A stretch of DNA of 64,000 nt from Coffea arabica (Eukaryota > Streptophyta > Magnoliopsida > Gentianales > Rubiaceae): assembly GCF_036785885.1 (NCBI RefSeq), contig NC_092316.1:52259664-52323663 (forward strand), given 5' to 3'. Positions 37,915 to 49,267 of the stretch are shown here, piece after piece. A model generated the notes under the pieces. It made no database searches and was not told where the DNA came from. It saw only the letters and a list, made by a program, of their open reading frames with translations. The position numbers were made by a program, and so were the translations under genes. The number at the start of each line of letters is the position of its first letter. The stretch's first letter is position 1.

Positions 37915-38518
37915 GGGCTATCAACGAGTTGGATTCGAGTCGGAATTGAAAATTTCGAACTTGAACCCGTTTTAATGTACTAGACCCGGTCCTGACCCAT
38001 ATACCTGACGGATCTTGTGTTTAAGATTCTGGAACCAAGTCCGACAGGTCCTGGGTCGAGTTTGGGTCTATTTGAAAAGAAAAGACCCAACATATATCAT
38101 TCATTTTCTTTTATCCATGTTAACAAAAAAAGGTCCAACATGATCCTAGGATATTTAACAAAAAGTACTTATATGCAACTTGTAATGAATACATTTTTGG
38201 TCAAACAAGTTTGCCTCTTCCAAATCCTAATTTCTTAGATGCTTTATCTGAAATACGAATAATTTGGTTAAATTGGTAAAAGAATACTTTTGTTAATATA
38301 GTAAAAGAATATATTTAGAAATATTTATATTTTATAATTATTAATGTATTATTCGGGTCCGAGTCGGAATCCTATATTCTGTATCCGACCTGCTTTTTTA
38401 TTAGAGTAGATGGGTATGGATCCAAATTTGGATACCATAATTATTTCTCAATCCATACCTGGAAAAAATTAACGGATTTGGGCCCGATTCGGATTCAAAT
38501 CTGACCCGTTGACATCCC
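37915..38518. mobile_element. MITE-like element, 604 bp, imperfect TIRs
   Basis: The left end GGGCTATCAACGAGTTGGAT and the inverted right end GGGATGTCAACGGGTC share a terminal repeat. A 5-bp direct repeat TATTA flanks both ends (37,910-37,914 and 38,519-38,523). The interior repeats GACCCG/CGGGTC-type words and codes for nothing. The superfamily is uncertain. Confidence 0.6.
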
Positions 38519-38573
38519 TATTATCTATACATAAATAACACTAAACGAATCAATTTCAAGAAGATAGGATAAA

Positions 38574-39286
38574 GGGATAATTTCGAAAAGCTTCTTTGAG
38601 GTTTTGATAATTTTACTAAGCTCTCTTGAGATTTTAAAAATTACACTTACTTCTTTTGTTCATTTTAAATGACAATATTAGTCTTAGCATTTTAATAAAA
38701 CTCTGTTGTTGAATATGCATATATGAAATTTATAATTTTTCTTTTTCTTTTTATTCCTTTTTTGATATTTTTTGTTAGTAAAAATATGGAACTATAAACA
38801 CTGACCCTAAATGTTAAACTAATGGCTTTTTTTTAGAACTTTTAATGTAATTCAATTTTTATTTGTCAATCCTTTTTTTTTTGTTTCAAAAGAAACACTA
38901 ACTCAAAAAAAAAAAAAGCCTAAAACTACTATCAAACTATGATAATTTCATTAATCCAAAAATCCACAAAGCTTCTTCTCTAATTTAGAAAAGACATGTA
39001 TCCCTGATAAAGCACCATTAGACAATTGCTTATCAAACAATAAATTTGATATTGAAACTTCGACAATATTTTCTTATATTTGTGCTAAGTATGTTATTAT
39101 TGCTATAGAAAGTAAATGAACTTTATAAGGTGAGGCTAATTTCGGGATATTCGATTAAATTTTTGACCTAGTCTAAGGTTTGGTAATCAAAAATCTCAAA
39201 TTAGGGGAGGTAAATATAATTTTTTGAAACCTCAAAGAGCTCAGTGAAATTGTTAGATATCTTAGGGGAGGTTTATGAAATTATCC
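38574..39286. mobile_element. MITE, Mutator-like, 713 bp, near-perfect 9-bp TSD (family A copy 2)
   Basis: It begins GGGATAATTTCGAAAAGCTT and ends GGTTTATGAAATTATCC. Flanking 9-mers TAGGATAAA (38,565-38,573) and TGGGATAAA (39,287-39,295) differ at one base. It ends only about 110 bases before the B12D start codon, so it lies in or next to that gene's promoter. Confidence 0.8.
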
Positions 39287-39395
39287 TGGGATAAAAGCAG
39301 AGCACTTGGGGAAAAGGCAGGTCAAACCTCAGCTTCATCTCTCTCCTCTTGTTCTCAGATTGGTTGAAATCTTTATCGTGGTCTTCAGCTCAATA

Positions 39396-42289
39396 ATGGC
39401 TTCTTCCTCCGTGAATCGCTGGCTAAGGCCTGAGGTCTCTCGAACTTAATTTTTATTTATTTTTTGTTCCTCAGCTCCACTATGTTTCCAAAGTAGCAGA
39501 GTAATAAATGTCTATTATTATGTTAATATCTTGATTATTCTCCTATTTATGGACTGTAGTTTGCTTTTGGTGTGCATAACATAGGTATATCCATTATTTG
39601 CGGCAGTTGGAGTTGCCATAGGGATCTGCGGGTTTCAGTTGGTCCGGAATATTTGCATCAACCCTGAAGTGAGGTACTGTACATATAGTTCTACTGTCCT
39701 TTTTAAAAAAAAAAAAAAAAAAATTTATCTTTAATTTTTTCGTTTGTCTAAGCATAACAGTAGTGTTGATGTCTAAAGCAGGTGCATGACTGAGCTCACA
39801 CACACACACAGACACAGAGAGAGAGATATGTTTTGTAAAATTGAGGTGTAAATTAGAAATTTTCATTTCAACAAAGGGTAAATGCTCTCCTTGCAGAGAA
39901 TACAGACTGTGTTGATGTCTAAAGCAGGTTCATGACTTAGCTTCTGATGAACAAAACGTAAAGTGGTGTCTTGCTTACCATTTTTTTTGACACTATTTAG
40001 AGCTAAATCCATTCTGTTTCTCTTTGGTTCAGAGTATCTCTGTACTTTGTTACATTTTAAGTTACTTTACTTAAATGGCCTAAATAAACTTAAAACTATG
40101 ATGAACGAGGTCAATAGTGATAGACAACTCCAAACCACAAAGCAGGTTAGTTCTCTACTCAAGTCTACTAGACAATTCATAGTTAACAACATTCATAAAA
40201 TCATCGATAGTTATTATGAATTTACCTTATCATTAGTGGTACAGAAATTGTAGACTATATGATATAAGAGTGGAAGAACGTAGCGAATTGAATAAACAAA
40301 GTAGAGAAATTTTTCAGGGAGATACGGGTTATGCTAGACAAGGACTGGGAAAACAAGCTGATACACGTTTAGGGACCTCCAAATACTCTTAGGAACCTTT
40401 TAGGCCAAGATGTACAAGGAGTCTCACTCAGTCCCCAGATTAGTCTTGATTTATGTAACGGGGCTTTGGCCCTCCAATGTACCGGAAAAAAAAAAGAGAG
40501 CAAGTAGAGAAAGTTTCAAGTGAATGCATAGACGGGTAATTTTGTCTATTAAAATATCTTACAGGTTTTTTGTGTCAATTTAGCAAAAAGGAATGATGGA
40601 GTGCCTGAAACTCATTCTGGAGTACCACTCTCGTTTGTGTGTCAAAAAAAGAGGGGGAAGATATTGGAATCTAATGTTGTTACTCTTTACCTATTTATCA
40701 TCTCTCGAGCTCCCTTGATATCACGAAATCACCACTGCACTATAGGAAGAGACTTTTCTTCGTCGAATGAATGATCGCAAGGTATGTCAACCCAACACAT
40801 TAGATTCCAATATCTAATTTGTACATTAAAATTAAGCGTACAAATTTAGCCTGCTAGGATTTCGGCTCCGTTCGGAATAACTGTTTTTGGGGGGTGTTTT
40901 TGAAATATTTTACTGTATCGGTATATATGAAATATGAAAATCTTTTACTGTAGATGTTTTTTGTGATGTTTTTGGAGGAATTTTTGAAATATATTTTGGG
41001 ATACCTTTGAAGATTAAAATATTTTTAGACTACTTTTTATAAATTAATACTACCACCCACAATCGTCACTGCCACCACCCCCACGGACCGCCGCTTCCAC
41101 CCTCTCTCTCCTCTTTTCTCCTTTCCCTCACTCTTCCTCCACCTTCTCCTCCCGCGTCCCCATCCCTTTTCCTCCTCCCCTCCCCATCCCCCCCCCCCCC
41201 CCCAATCCCCCGACTCTCCCCTCCCTCTCTCGATCTAGCCACGATCAGATTGCGGGAGGAAAGGGAAGGGAGGGTTGGGAGGTGGGAAGGAAGAGGAAGG
41301 GAGGAGACAGGGGGAAGGGAAGGAGGAAGTGAGGGGGTGATGGTGATAGGTGGAAAATATTATAAAATTTATTTTTTTAAAATTCTGTTGTATATATTTG
41401 CGAGTTGTTTTTGATATATTGTATAGATGAGATGTTTTTTGAACTGTTTTTGTTTGTGTGTTATTGTAACATTGTATTTGAAAAATAGGTCAATTTGAAA
41501 CGGAGCCATTGGTATTATGGCTTGAGTAATTGCGGCGAACCGTGCTTTGTAGAACGTGGAGAAAATTTTCCTTATATGAATAGCTTTTATAGTTTTTGAG
41601 TTTTTTTTAATTCAAAAATTAGAAAATATTGAAGTTGTTATCAAGAAATTACATTTGTACGCTTTTAGTTCAAAATTTGATAACGAGGATATATTTTTGT
41701 TGGAAATTAGAGAAATTAATTACTACTAAGTTTGATTTAAGGATAGATAATGTAAAAGTAACGTGATTGGACGGGTATTGTTAGAGTCTAAATTTGGAGT
41801 TCTCTTAGTATTTTATTGTTAAGTGAAGTTTACTTCTAAAGCTTTTTAATAATAATAATGGTGGAAGTGGAACTGAATTATATTTTGGGCAACACGGTTC
41901 ATGCTCTTAATTGAAAAGAAACTAGCGTGCACTACAACCTTAAAAAGGAGGAAAAGTTTGCAGTTTTACGCCCATGTGAGCGCTTACCTGATGGGCGTTT
42001 GCATGTGATAGTAAAATATGTCTCGTCTGGAGTCTAGACTACGAGCGTGAAGACCCAAAAAAAAAAAAAAAAAAAGAGACTACATCGTACTTGTATATGA
42101 ATATGACATCGGTAAAGAAAAATATTCTTGTTCAGGGTAGCCAAGCAAGATAGGGCAGCTGGAGTGCTGGAGAACTTCGCCGAGGGAGAAAAATATGCCG
42201 AGCACGCTCTGAGAAAATACGTCCGCAATAGGAAACCAGAAATCATGCCAGCCATCAACAGCTTTTTCACCGAACCTGAAAAGAACTAG
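39396..42289 (+). CDS. B12D family protein (small single-pass mitochondrial-type protein)
   Basis: Three exons: 39396-39434, 39585-39673 and 42136-42289, GT/AG borders with phases 0 and 2; 93 residues, the normal size for B12D. The short N-terminus MASSSVNRWLRPE leads into one membrane segment (PLFAAVGVAIGICGFQLVRN, about 16-35), then INPEVRVAK and a charged C-terminal tail ending INSFFTEPEKN. B12D proteins were described from barley seed and are related to the NDUFA4/MLRQ family; a mitochondrial inner-membrane place is likely, with roles proposed in seed development, low oxygen and senescence. Intron 2 is 2.46 kb for a 282-base CDS and carries at least one transposon-like element. A family-A MITE sits just upstream. 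Confidence 0.9.
39796..39826. repeat. CA/GA compound microsatellite in B12D intron 2
   Basis: A CA repeat (about 39,797-39,810) passes directly into CAGA and GA repeats ending near 39,826. It is a useful marker site within the intron and has no coding role. Confidence 0.8.
40864..41507. mobile_element. TIR element in B12D intron 2, with C-rich and G-rich arms
   Basis: Left end GGCTCCGTTCGGAATAAC and right end TTTGAAACGGAGCC are inverted repeats of each other. The interior has a pyrimidine-rich arm (about 41,056-41,224, with a run of C at 41,190-41,203) and a purine-rich arm (about 41,255-41,337), so the whole element could fold on itself. No target duplication was recognised and no protein is encoded. 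Confidence 0.6.
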
Positions 42290-42768
42290 TTGCCTCTAGT
42301 ATGAAACTTAAAAACAGTTATGGGATGTAACATTTATTTTCATCTAACGTGTTGTTATTGCCTCCGACATGAGACTTGAAACAGCTGTGGAAAGCAATCT
42401 GTTTGAGAGTGTATTAATAGCATGCTGCTTTGTGTATGGTGGAGTATTTTGTAACGACGTGACCACTGTTTGGATTTGCCTTTTTATTCAAAACTAGGAG
42501 GAGATCATCGCGTGTAATTATGCCCAAATTTGTATTGGTTATTGAGAATTAGTTTGATGTTAAGAGTAAGAAGAAGCACGTAATTAGCAAGCAAGGGATT
42601 CAGTGAATTATGTCTTGAATTATAACGATAGATGAAGTTAAATTCGAAATAATCTGTTCAAAAATTGCTTATGAATGTTAAATAGTCTTGAATCATGTAA
42701 TGAAAGTAAAAATGATAAAGAGGAAAATATAGCAGTACATATGCTTTAGATAATGGGGTAAAATATTA
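42290..42768. other. 3' UTR of B12D and intergenic DNA
   Basis: The B12D 3' UTR should lie in the first 200-300 bases. The remainder is AT-rich without features, up to the TA target site of the first Stowaway element. Confidence 0.6.
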
Positions 42769-43097
42769 CTCCTTCTGTTCCACTTTGATAGTCTTGATTT
42801 TTTTTTTCACACAGTTTAAGAAAAAATAGTTAACTTTGTTGGAACAATCAATTTAGGTAGCTATTTTCCTAAAATACCCTCACATTAATTAGAGTACAAC
42901 TTTATGGGAACTTGAATTGATAGTAAAAAAAGAATCAACTCTCATTAAATGGGTAGGTTTATAGTAACAACAACTTATATTGAATGAGGGTATTTTAGAA
43001 AAATTAAAATACAACTACATTTTTCAATTGGAAAGTGGATTACAATTTGGGACAGACGAAAAAGGAAAATAGGATTATCAAAATGGGACGGAGGAAG
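42769..43097. mobile_element. Stowaway (Tc1/mariner) MITE, 329 bp, copy 1
   Basis: The ends are CTCCTTCTGTTCCACTTTGA and the inverted TCAAAATGGGACGGAGGAAG, matching the Stowaway consensus CTCCCTCCGTCCC. TA dinucleotides flank both ends (42,767-42,768 and 43,098-43,099). A second copy of identical length lies at 45,055 in the opposite orientation. Confidence 0.93.
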
Positions 43098-43574
43098 TAC
43101 AATGATCCTCCAAGGATTAAAAGCTACAAATGGAAAGGCAGCAGAAATGGCCTGTCAATTGTTGATATTCAGTTCTTTTTTGTCCAGAGCCTGATCCATG
43201 AAATACAAATGACAATGTGATAGGTTGCATGTCTAACAAGCTTGAATGTAGGCAATGAAGGTCTAACGTAACACATGAGCAATTTTCCATAGAGTGCAAC
43301 CATGATAAGGCTTTTCAGATCAAGGCCTGTTGGAAATTTGCAAAAAGAATGGGATGGTTGTCTTATTGGACACAATGGACAAACTAAATTCCCTGTCTAT
43401 TATCTTTTTCTTGACAAGCATATACACCAGCAGGTTTTCATGGAGAAACTCCTGTACCAGAGAGAGAAAGCATTAAAGAAGAAAAATTGTCCATCTACAA
43501 CAACATAAACCATAAGAGATGCATTGAAAAGAACTTAAAGCCAAAGAAATCAGCTTAGTCAACATCTTATGCCT

Positions 43575-43829
43575 GATTACACCTTTGAAAGCAAGCCTAA
43601 TGAATGCATAATTCAAATGACAATGTGATAGGTTATCCAATAAATTAGGCCTTGAATACTTTACTAAATTTCCAGCAGGCCTTCATCATGAATTCAGGAT
43701 AAGTTCAAAGGTAATTCCAATTTGTAAGCCACGTTCCCTACGCGTTGGATAACCTTATAAGGTCCTACAAATCTCGGTTGCAACTTCTTTTCTTTTCCCG
43801 CCATTAGGCTTGCTTTCAAAGGTGTAATC
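43575..43829. repeat. Inverted repeat around a gypsy relic
   Basis: A 28-base string starting GATTACACCTTTGAAAGC at 43,575-43,602 recurs as a perfect inverted copy at 43,802-43,829. A second inverted pair, GGTTATCCAA, lies inside at 43,631-43,640 and 43,745-43,754. The right arm is the coding strand of the integrase relic, so the left arm is an inverted, internally diverged or shortened copy of the same retroelement segment. Confidence 0.8.
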
Positions 43830-43864
43830 TTAAGAAATACCTTATCTCCAACCTCAAACTCCAA
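43694..43864 (-). pseudogene. Ty3/gypsy integrase C-terminal relic
   Basis: The minus strand reads FEVGDKVFLKITPLKASLMA, then KLQPRFVGPYKVIQRVGNVA and YKLELPLNLS before a TGA, over 56 codons. This is the GPY/F module at the end of the gypsy integrase (GDxVFLKV...L.PRFVGPY.V..RVG.VAY.L.LP). The following bases still read IHDEGL, near the expected continuation, so the TGA is probably a disabling mutation. No reverse transcriptase or LTR is visible nearby. Confidence 0.85.
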
Positions 43865-44684
43865 AATACTTTAGTAACATCTAATTTGATAATACTTTAG
43901 TTTGTCTCATCACTAAAATACTTTAGTAACATCAAATTTGATGGCATAATTCAAGTTTCTGGCAAAAATTTATAAAGTCCTCCCTTCCTCCCTCTCTCTT
44001 CTTTCCCGACACTCTTCAGTAAAAATATACCCAATAAACAAAGAACCTTTCACCCAATCTAAACTCATACAAGTAGACCTGCTAAGACACTAGAAACTTA
44101 AGAAACTAATTAACAAATAAAACTAAAAATTTACTCTACCTAGAATAAGAATTTGACTCTGGCGTACAACTATTTACAAAATTCAACTTAAGTAGCTTTA
44201 CCTGTCTGCATGGAATAGCCAGTCGAAAACAAAAATTTTCAAGTCCAATCCAGAGCTTATCTACAGCAAGATAAGTTATACAGCACAGAAGAAAAGAACA
44301 GTTCTTTCCAACATATGTATATGTAGAAGATATTTTATTGGACTATATGATAACATAACAAATATCTATTTTTTATTATGTATTTATAATGTTACGGGTT
44401 GATGGTGAGTCAATTGTGGTTAACCCAACAGTTGAACCAATAATTGTTGACCCAATAAATTTTTTAGTTCAATGAAGAAGCTGGGTTGCAAAATCTTGCT
44501 ATTTTATTTGTCTTTTTCACTTCATCAACCCTGTAAACCCATTTTCTTTTTATCTTATTTCCTTAATAATAGATTTATTACATAATATAGTATTAGAGAC
44601 ATACTTCCTTTTCTGTGAAAATTTTCTATAGCGACATAATCTCAAGATAGAAGAAGGGGCTGGAAAGTCCTGTAACTTGATCCT

Positions 44685-46472
44685 AGGGGTGTGTAATGAA
44701 TTTGAAATCGGTAAATTGAAAGTTTGAAATTGAAATTTTTTGAAATTTTGACATGGATTTTCCCGACTGATTTCGAATTCGAAATGGCCAATTTCGATTT
44801 CGAATTCGATTCCGGAATTCAAAAACCTGTTCCTTTTTTTTTTTCTTGTTCAAAAACCTGTTCGAATTTAATGACTTCTCACAAGTCTGCCATGGAACAC
44901 TTCATACGAGAATACAAAACATCACAATACTTATACAACTATTCTAGTCCAAATTTCAAATACAAAACAATTCCAGTAAATAATATAAAACAACAAAGTG
45001 GGCAATTTTATCAGTCTAGGCTGCTTGCTGGGGGAGTAGTAGATCTATCATCTACTCCCTCCGTCCCACTTTGATAGTCCTGTATTCCTTTTTCATCTGT
45101 CCCAAATTGTAGTCCACTTTCCAATTGAAGAATGTAGTTGTATTTTAATTTTCCTAAAATACCCTTATTCAATGTAAGTAGTTATTACTATAAACCTACC
45201 CCATTTAATGAGAGTTGATTCTTTTTTTACTATCAATTCAAGTTCCTATAAAGTTGTACCATATTTAATGTGAGAGTATTTTAGGAAAATAACAATCTAA
45301 ATTTACTTTTCCAACAAAGTTAACTACTTTTTCTTAAACTGTGTGAAAAAAGAAACAGGACTATCAAAGTGGGACGGAGGGAGTATCATCTATCATCTAT
45401 TTTGGTGAAGTGAATGAACTTGCACGATAGGTCCCTCCACAAACCGACCAACCATTATTCTCCTTTCACAAGCAATAGTCACGTCGTCTCTCTCCGTTTT
45501 ACCATATGCAGTATTGCAAAATCTCTTTCTTACTATTAAAATCTGCTTTGGGCAAAGCAAAGCCGTCACATCGTGAATTCCATTAATTGGAGTGATCTTA
45601 TGATTCTTATCAACAGTCAACACCCTTTTGAACTTTATTGGGGCTTTCATTTTCTACTACTTCCAAAGAAGAACAAAAGGAAGCAACAACAGTTGTAGCC
45701 ATGGCCAATAAAGCAATGCAGCAGCAGCAGACCCCAGACCAGACATAGTATAAACAGTAAAGTGCATGTTATTTAGGGCAGCAAAAGAGGGCCCTATATG
45801 AGCAAACTCCCCCAACTCTCCTACTCAGAAGGATGAAGGATCTTGATGGCTAGCTGATGATGGCTTGAAGATGAAGACTGTCGGGCTTGAAGATGGCTTG
45901 AAGATGAAGGTGAAACCGAGAATGAGAGAGACTGAAGATGAAAGCTGAGGAAGTAGGAAAGCTGAAGGCAGAATAGTTGAGCTCCTTCCTGAGTCTCGAC
46001 TCTCGACTGAAGACTCAAGACTGGCAGACTGGCGGTGGAGGCGGAGCAGCGGAGGAAGGAAGGTGAGAGTTGAGAGACGAATTGAGGAAGAGGTGGGAGA
46101 GCTTAACAGATTAGGTTTTGCAATTTGAACTTTTGTTTTTTTGTCTTTTTGGAGGTTGTTTTGTAATTTTTGTTAATTGTTAGATGTATCAGTATTATTG
46201 TTATTAATTTATTATGTTATATAATATAAATTATATATTACATATATAATATAAATATTATAAAACGAAATCGAAATTATATTTCCGATTTCGATTTCCT
46301 ATTTCGAATTTCAATTCGAAATCGGTAATTTCGATTTCAAAAATTATATTTTTGAATTCGACCTGATTTTGATCAATTCGAAATTGGAATTACTGAATTC
46401 CATTCCAATTTACTGAATTATCGAATTCGAAATCGGTCGGTAAATCGAAATTTTTCGACTTGGTACACCCTT
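44685..46472. mobile_element. Non-autonomous TIR transposon, 1.8 kb, host of a nested Stowaway
   Basis: The left end AGGGGTGTGTAATGAATTTG and right end (inverted AAGGGTGTACCAAGTCGAAA) carry similar subterminal blocks rich in GAAATTTCGAATTCGAAATCG words. A perfect 10-bp repeat ACTTGATCCT flanks the element at 44,675-44,684 and 46,473-46,482, compatible with a Mutator or hAT duplication plus a chance base or two. The interior 45,400-46,130 is less AT-rich and includes an 85-residue minus-strand frame (45393-45650) and repeated GGCTTGAAGATGAAG words, possibly captured host DNA, but no transposase is recognised. Confidence 0.75.
45055..45383. mobile_element. Stowaway (Tc1/mariner) MITE, 329 bp, copy 2
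   Basis: The ends are CTCCCTCCGTCCCACTTTGA and TCAAAGTGGGACGGAGGGAG, with TA at 45,053-45,054 and 45,384-45,385. It is in inverse orientation to the copy at 42,769 and has the same length. Its ends match the consensus better, so it is probably younger. It lies inside the 44,685-46,472 element and therefore inserted after it. Confidence 0.95.
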
Positions 46473-46482
46473 ACTTGATCCT

Positions 46483-47439
46483 GCTATAATGGTCCGAGAG
46501 GATGGAGAGTGAAGACATTGTTTTTAAATTTCAATACTTATATTTTAATTTTTGGATTAGTACGGGTAAAAATTGTGCAAAGCTATAAATTTTGCCCCTC
46601 AAAATTCCTAACACATGATTTCTTTTCTAACCAATATATGGCTGCAAGTTTGTTTCGGGACTTAGAAAGGAGCATTTTTTTTGAATATATGAGTAATCAA
46701 AATGCTTCATGTATATGTGAACTATTAAATTCTAAGAACGATAAATGTGAAGCATGATTAATGTCATTTCTCCTAAAAAAATTAAAGTTTCTTTTATGTG
46801 TGTCCCTCTGTTTTCTTTTATTTCTTATTTTCTTTCTTACTTCAATTAAAATGTCAATCTCATTTCACTTCTATGCTACCCAATTTGAGAAGGTTTATAG
46901 ATGAACAACCGACCAATCTTTTCAAGGGAACTTTCTGGTTAGAGTTTAACCTTAACTGTGGTCCCTTAAATAATACAAATATCTAAAATGTTGAGGTGCG
47001 GGAATAAAGCTTTGCATGAAAATTCTTTCTAATTGGTAATTTGCACATATGAGGTTGATTAATAAATGACGCATTTATTGTATCCGTAGTATCGAAAAGT
47101 GACATCAAATGTAAATGCTTTGCCATTGTATATTAGGTGACAGGGAGGGAGTACCAATTTAATTAGGCCATGTTCAGTAAAAAAAGGTTCCGTTGACTCT
47201 TTGAACTTTAGTCCAATGGTCAGGAAGAACATCTTAGAGTATGGAAAGAGGCTCTCTCGAGCACTGAATTGGAGTTTCAAATTTCGCCTAGTGCATTACA
47301 AGAAAGCATTGTATTTCTTTTGTTCAAAAAATCTAGGGAAGTGTACTTGTTTGATTTCATAGTTCACCCTCCCACTACCATACAAGTCTAGTTGGGCTTT
47401 CTATCATTCATAGCGTAAAAGTAGAATCCAGCCGGTCAA
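46483..47439. other. AT-rich subtelomeric DNA
   Basis: No gene or transposon recognised. The frames at 46509-46757, 46798-46986 and 47059-47280 are short and lack motifs. Confidence 0.5.
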
Positions 47440-48027
47440 GTTCTGTAGCGCCATACATAGTAGTCCTGGCACCTAAGTTGGGATCGTTAGTAGACCCACA
47501 CCTTAATCCCCCAACTAAGTCCCAAACCTTGGTGGCTTGGCTAAAGTATGGAGGTTGTGCCACAAGTTACTAGAATTGTGGAGCACATGCTAGAAGCTTG
47601 TGGAACCTTTTAGGGTTTTCAAGAATCTTGTAGATAAGTTTAGAACTTTGTAGATAAGTAGGGACTTGTATAAAAAGTTCTAGGGTCCAAGTGTACATAC
47701 CACTTGTGTCCAAGTTAAGGTTAGAGAATACTTAGGTGTCCAAGTTGTAGAATTCTCTAGAGTTGTGCGTAAGCTTCTTAACTTGTCTATAAATAGGCCA
47801 AATCCTTTCCATTTGTAAGAACCTTTGGCAACCTTGTAAATGAGGCTTTGTGTAATATAAGCTTTTTCTTGCCATCCATATCTTTGTCTACTACTTTGGC
47901 ACTTTTGTATTATAACGGCGCACTGTGTGTTAAGGCTGAACTAGCCAAGCATTCATAGCATAAGTCTTGAACGTATGCTAGTGCCGCACGGGGTGTTGGC
48001 TTGTAGGAAAACAAGTAGTCCGTGACA
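47440..48027 (+). mobile_element. LTR-like sequence, possible solo LTR
   Basis: The block is distinctly less AT-rich than its flanks. It carries a strong TATA motif CTATAAATAGGCC at about 47,787-47,799, then a transcript-like stretch ending near GTAATATAAGCTTTTTCTTG, and a possible end at GTCCGTGACA. This order (TATA, leader, polyadenylation region, terminal CA) fits an LTR promoter. No target duplication, primer-binding site or coding region was found, so borders and identity are tentative. Confidence 0.4.
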
Positions 48028-49079
48028 CTATGACTTAGGATCATTCACAAAATTCTTAGAGTGTGGATGTGTCAACTTTTGAAGTAGACGCCAATTAGAC
48101 GTCTTTCAAAAGAATTTTTTTGTGTGTTTTTCTTTTGAGAATTAATTAAGTCATACGAAGAAATATACCATAAATATTTAAATCTCTTGCTTACCCTATC
48201 TTGTCTAAATCTCGAAGCTCTTTAGTTTAGGTTTTATATTAATCCTTTTTTTTCTTTTCTTTTTTTGTGTGTAGTAGGTTTTGTTTCAATATTATGTGAT
48301 AGAAGCAATACAACATTCATATATTTTTCCTCTTTTTTCCTTCTTTTCCTTTAATTCCAAAACAATCTGGATCCTAGGAGCTGAAAGCTAATTTTTCTAG
48401 TTGCTTGGCTAGCCATTGGCATCACATCTATAAATCTAATAGTTCGTTATTGCGTCTGTTCTTACTTTGAACTCGCTCATAAATCTATTGAATTGGAAAA
48501 TAATAGTAATCATAATTATTCAATAAGAATGAGAACATTAAGGTTGATAGTTACATTATTTAGCAAAGGGTTACAGTTAGTTGATCTTTATCATTCCAGC
48601 AAAAAATCTCATTGCATTGATTGTTTGGTCACTGATAGTTTACTGGAGCTATTAAATACTAATATGTCGTATCGTGGCCAGGGTTTCGATATCTCATGTT
48701 AAGTAAATTAGTAATGTAGGTCCGGTAGCTTAAAAAATCTCTTCAGTTTGGTAAATAAAATTGAATAAACTTACAACAGAAGATGCCGATGGAGCCTTTA
48801 TAGTTGGTCAGAATCTCTATCGAGATCGACTAATTAAAGGCAGTCTTGAGTTTTATTCATAGTTCCTATTCCATTCCAAGCAATGTTTGTGATGAGTAAT
48901 GATCATCTTCAACATCTAATTCATTCCTTTAAGATGATCATCTTCAACATCTAACTCATTAGGTTGGCTAAACAGGCCCTGGCGGAGGTAAATTTTCTTG
49001 CAGTTTTTGTGACTCTCTCTCTCTGTTATACAGTGATTACTGATGAGTTTCTAAAGTTCAAAATTTACTCTTGTAGAAG
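48028..49079. other. AT-rich subtelomeric DNA
   Basis: No gene recognised. A small tandem duplication (GATCATCTTCAACATCTAA at 48,901 and 48,936, period 35) is the only clear structure. Confidence 0.5.
48901..48960. repeat. Tandem duplication, 25-bp unit at 35-bp period
   Basis: GATCATCTTCAACATCTAA followed by (T/C)TCATT occurs at 48,901-48,925 and 48,936-48,960, with a single base difference. Confidence 0.85.
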
Positions 49080-49267
49080 CTACCATGCTATGAATTTGTG
49101 GCAATTGAGTGGGTAACTAGACATCCTTGTACTGGTTGGGTATATAATATAACTTTCGTGCTCGTGGTGCTGATGCTCTCGAGGGCAAAATTTTTCAAGC
49201 TCACATTTATGCTAGAATTGTGGATGTGCGGGTTAAATTCTGCCGTCCCAAAGTGGTTAAAACTTAG
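49080..49267 (+). pseudogene. Unidentified coding-like relic
   Basis: The plus strand reads KLPCYEFVAIEWVTRHPCTG in one frame, and in another RGADALEGKIFQAHIYARIV followed by VKFCRPKVVKT and TAG. Codon-like composition and the length of the two segments suggest a decayed exon with a frameshift between them. I do not recognise the family, and the support is weak. Confidence 0.2.
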
